DNA of 64,000 nt, taken from positions 124,001 to 188,000 of the forward strand of contig NZ_LMUT01000025.1 of the NCBI RefSeq assembly GCF_009765785.1. The letters run 5' to 3'. The notes beneath the pieces were generated by a model, which searched no databases, was not told the DNA's origin, and saw only the letters and a program-made list of their open reading frames with translations. Every line of letters starts with the position of its first letter. The stretch's first letter is position 1. Positions 61,897 to 64,000 of the stretch are shown here, one piece after another. The stretch is from Granulicella sp. L46 (lineage in GTDB: Bacteria > Acidobacteriota > Terriglobia > Terriglobales > Acidobacteriaceae). The translations under genes and the position numbers were made by a program.

Positions 61897-63001
61897 GGGG
61901 TTGGCGGCGGATTACTTTGCCTTGGGCGGCGCGTTCGTACTGGATGGGCCAGCTGGCGGGTTGGTGGAGCTGGTCGGCGGCGCGGAGGGGCCAGTAGGGT
62001 TCACGGAGGAGTTCGCGGGCGAGGAGGACTACGTCGGCTTGACCGGTGCGGATGATCTGGTCGGCCTGGGCGGGATCGGTGATCATACCGACGGCTCCGG
62101 TGGCGAGGCCGGTTTCGCGGCGGATGCGGTCGGCGAAGGCTACCTGGTAACCGGCGCCGATGGGGATCTGTTGGCGAGGGTCGTTGCCGCCGGAGGATAC
62201 GTCTAGGAGGTCGATGCCTTCGGCTTTGACGAGGCTGGCGAACTGGACGATTTCATCGGGAGTTAACCCGCCGTCTACCCAGTCGGTGGCGGAGACGCGG
62301 ACCCAGACTGGGAGGTTGGCGGGGAAGGCGGCGCGGGCAGCTCGGATGATTTCGATGGGGAACTTTGCGCGATTGGCGAAGGAGCCGCCGTACTCGTCGG
62401 TGCGCTGGTTTGAGAGGGGCGAGAGGAATTCGTGGGCGAGATAGCCGTGGGCAGAGTGGACTTCGGCGAGGAGGAAACCGGCGGCGGCTGCACGGTGGGC
62501 GGCGGCGGTGAAGTCGGCGAGGACCTTGTCCATGCCGGCGCGGTCGAGGGCGTTGGGGAGGGGGTACTCGTCGTGGAAGCGGAGGGCTGAGGGGGCGACT
62601 ACGTTGGTCCAGCCGCCATCGGCGGGGGAGACGGTGTGTGAGGGTGTGACCCAAGGGACGGACATGCTGGCTTTGCGGCCGGCGTGCGCGAGTTGGATGC
62701 CGGGGACACTGCCATGCTCCTTGAGGAAGGTGGTGATGCGGGAGAGGAAGGGGATGTGGTCGTCGGAGTAGATGCCGAGGTCGCCGGGGGTGATGCGGCC
62801 TTCCGGGCTGACGGCGGCGGCTTCGGTGATGACGGTGCCCGCGCCACCGATTGCCCGGCTGCCGAGGTGGACCAGATGCCAGTCGTTGGCGTGGCCGTCG
62901 ACGGAGCTGTACTCGCACATGGGGGAGACGACGATGCGGTTGGGGAGGGTGATGCTGCGCTGGGTGAGCGGGGTGAAGAGGCTGTCGGGCGGCTTGGACA
63001 T
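61883..63001 (-). CDS. Old yellow enzyme, YqjM-like NADH:flavin oxidoreductase
   Basis: A 372-residue FMN enzyme that reduces activated C=C bonds. Motifs: LFTPLTQRSITLPNRIVVSPMCEYSS (Cys of YqjM-type), LVHLGSRAIGGAGTVITEAAAVSPEGR, VEVHSAHGYLAHEFLSPLSNQRTDEYGGSFANRAKFPIEII-type motif (here AEVHSAHGYLAHEFLSPLSN), and VGMITDPAQADQIIRTGQADVVLLARELLREPYWPLRAA. The start at 63001 matches the family N-terminus; the ~100 codons upstream are open but not homologous. It overlaps the tetR gene by 14 bases, convergent. Confidence 0.94.
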   Translation of the reverse strand: MSKPPDSLFTPLTQRSITLPNRIVVSPMCEYSSVDGHANDWHLVHLGSRAIGGAGTVITEAAAVSPEGRITPGDLGIYSDDHIPFLSRITTFLKEHGSVPGIQLAHAGRKASMSVPWVTPSHTVSPADGGWTNVVAPSALRFHDEYPLPNALDRAGMDKVLADFTAAAHRAAAAGFLLAEVHSAHGYLAHEFLSPLSNQRTDEYGGSFANRAKFPIEIIRAARAAFPANLPVWVRVSATDWVDGGLTPDEIVQFASLVKAEGIDLLDVSSGGNDPRQQIPIGAGYQVAFADRIRRETGLATGAVGMITDPAQADQIIRTGQADVVLLARELLREPYWPLRAADQLHQPASWPIQYERAAQGKVIRRQPLKTE

Positions 63002-63245
63002 GGGGGTTAGATGTAGGGAGTGCGTGGGAGGACGCGACGCGGTGCGGGGTCCGCGATGACGGCGGAGGGGGCTGCTGGGCGTGCAGGGACACAGGGAGGG
63101 CAAGAGTGAGGGTGATGAGGAGCAGGCGGGAAGCACGGGAGCGATTGTAGACGGTCGGTTGGGAGCGATTCGGAATCGGCGATGAGGAGCGATTTGGTGC
63201 GCGCGTCGTCTGGGATTGGGGCGCGTCCAATAGAATGTGAATGCA

Positions 63246-64000
63246 GTGTCTACTACGAATGCAACCGTACTTCCGCCTGAACCCGCGCCGCCTGAGGTGA
63301 TCCACAATTGCCCGTCGTGCAGCCATTGGCTGCCTGAGGGTACGCTGGCGTGTCCAGACTGCCAGACACTGACGTATGGGGTGCACCTGGCCGAGATTGC
63401 GCGATCGGCGCAGGAGTTGGAGCAGGAGCAGAAGTGGGTGGAGGCGCGGGAACGGTGGCGGTCGGCGCTAGCGTGGCTGCCGGAAGAGACGCAGCAGGCG
63501 GCAAGCGTGCGGCAACATATCGCGCAGATTGATGCGCGATTGAAAGCGGCTGATGATCAGAAGACGAAGTGGACGAAACGGCTGGGGCCGTTTGCGCCGA
63601 TTGCGCTGTTTTTGCTGAAGATCAAGTCGCTGCTGTTTTTAGTGTTCAAGCTGAAGTTCCTGTTGAGCCTGGTGGCGTTCTTCGGGATTTACTGGGTGCT
63701 GTTTGGGTGGAAGTTTGCGGCAGGATTTCTTGCGTGCCTGTTCATCCACGAGATGGGACATTACGTGGCGGTGCGTCGGCGAGGGTTGAAGGCTGAGTTG
63801 CCGGTGTTTTTGCCGATGATGGGCGCGTATGTGCGTTGGTATGGGCAGGGCGTGTCGCTGGAGGATCTGGCTTCGATCTCATTGGCGGGGCCGCTCTATG
63901 GGTTGTTTGCGGTGTTTGCCTGTTATGGATTTTTCCTGTCGACGCATGCGCCAATTTTCATGGTGCTGGTGTATGTAGGCGCGTGGGTTAATTTTCTGAA
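63246..64000 (+). CDS. Zinc-ribbon M50 (site-2-protease-like) metalloprotease, partial at 3' end
   Basis: 251 codons run off the window. The start is GTG at 63246. Residues ~22-40 hold NCPSCSHWLPEGTLACPDCQ, two CxxC pairs forming a zinc ribbon. A helical charged region (~45-110, AQELEQEQKWVEARERWRSALAWLPEE) that looks TPR-like follows, then membrane helices (FAPIALFLLKIKSLLFLVFKL, LSLVAFFGIYWVLFG). The catalytic motif is LFIHEMGHYVAVRRRG (HExxH). An LAGPLYGLFAVF helix follows. M50 proteases cut within the membrane, often to release regulators. The NPDG-type second metal site lies beyond the window. Confidence 0.9.
   Translation, partial: MSTTNATVLPPEPAPPEVIHNCPSCSHWLPEGTLACPDCQTLTYGVHLAEIARSAQELEQEQKWVEARERWRSALAWLPEETQQAASVRQHIAQIDARLKAADDQKTKWTKRLGPFAPIALFLLKIKSLLFLVFKLKFLLSLVAFFGIYWVLFGWKFAAGFLACLFIHEMGHYVAVRRRGLKAELPVFLPMMGAYVRWYGQGVSLEDLASISLAGPLYGLFAVFACYGFFLSTHAPIFMVLVYVGAWVNFL

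Noticed and set aside
63002-63307. About 100-codon N-terminal extension of the old yellow enzyme
   Set aside because: Not homologous to the family; Pro/Arg/Ser-rich. The family N-terminus begins at 63001.

Overview
The window is a GC-rich chromosomal segment with about 60 protein genes. I saw no rRNA, no tRNA, no CRISPR array, no prophage and no insertion sequence. The protein repertoire and the kinds of intergenic repeats point to an acidobacterium of the class Terriglobia (Granulicella, Edaphobacter or Terriglobus relatives). Clues are the many Tat or Sec exported proteins, Ferritin_2 proteins, PadR plus HAAS pairs, and SRPBCC genes under ArsR control. The taxon is inferred from content, not from a marker gene search.

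Layout. 1-7.4 kb: end of dnaB, a VOC protein, a WYL regulator, an L,D-transpeptidase lipoprotein, a GT39-like membrane protein, and a PadR/HAAS pair with a readable promoter and operator. 7.4-14 kb: a secreted repeat-rich protein, an EF-G paralogue broken by a one-base frameshift, and two tandem exported ferritin-like proteins. 14-16 kb: a HAD phosphatase, three palindromes spaced exactly 32 bp apart, then rpmI-rplT without infC. 16-21.3 kb: polysaccharide deacetylase, HxlR regulator, DUF6632 protein, SDR, and an overlapping DprE1/DprE2-like pair. 21.3-28.2 kb: a minus-strand run of transglutaminase, alpha-E, nucleoside hydrolase, lipase-like lipoprotein, circularly permuted ATP-grasp and beta-carbonic anhydrase. 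28.5-42.4 kb: typA, Fe/Mn superoxide dismutase, GH15 glucoamylase, an ArsR/SRPBCC operon, an ABC-F protein, DUF2237, an HtrA-like protease, Ada, and a TetR/SDR pair. 42.6-57.8 kb: S9 peptidase, STAS protein, BD-FAE-like esterase, TetR/aldo-keto reductase, multicopper oxidase with an exported partner, C45 acyltransferase, a second transglutaminase, an AmpG-like MFS transporter, a double cyclophilin and metK. 58-64 kb: murJ, a MerR regulator, a divergent DUF4267/TetR pair with duplicated operators, an old yellow enzyme, and the start of a zinc-ribbon M50 protease that runs off the end.

Large-scale structure. The + strand is clearly C-richer than G up to about 15 kb and G-richer than C from about 16.5 kb onward, whichever strand the genes are on. 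A switch in this direction is what a replication origin gives, but an inversion or assembly join would look the same, and no dnaA, dnaN or clear DnaA-box cluster is visible. Several intergenic repeat families recur in the gaps.

How genes work together. Most regulators sit next to their likely targets and have palindromes at the right place. The most system-like locus is the ATP-grasp/alpha-E/transglutaminase group, whose biochemical role is not established. Here it is interleaved with a secreted nucleoside hydrolase-like protein and a lipase-like lipoprotein.
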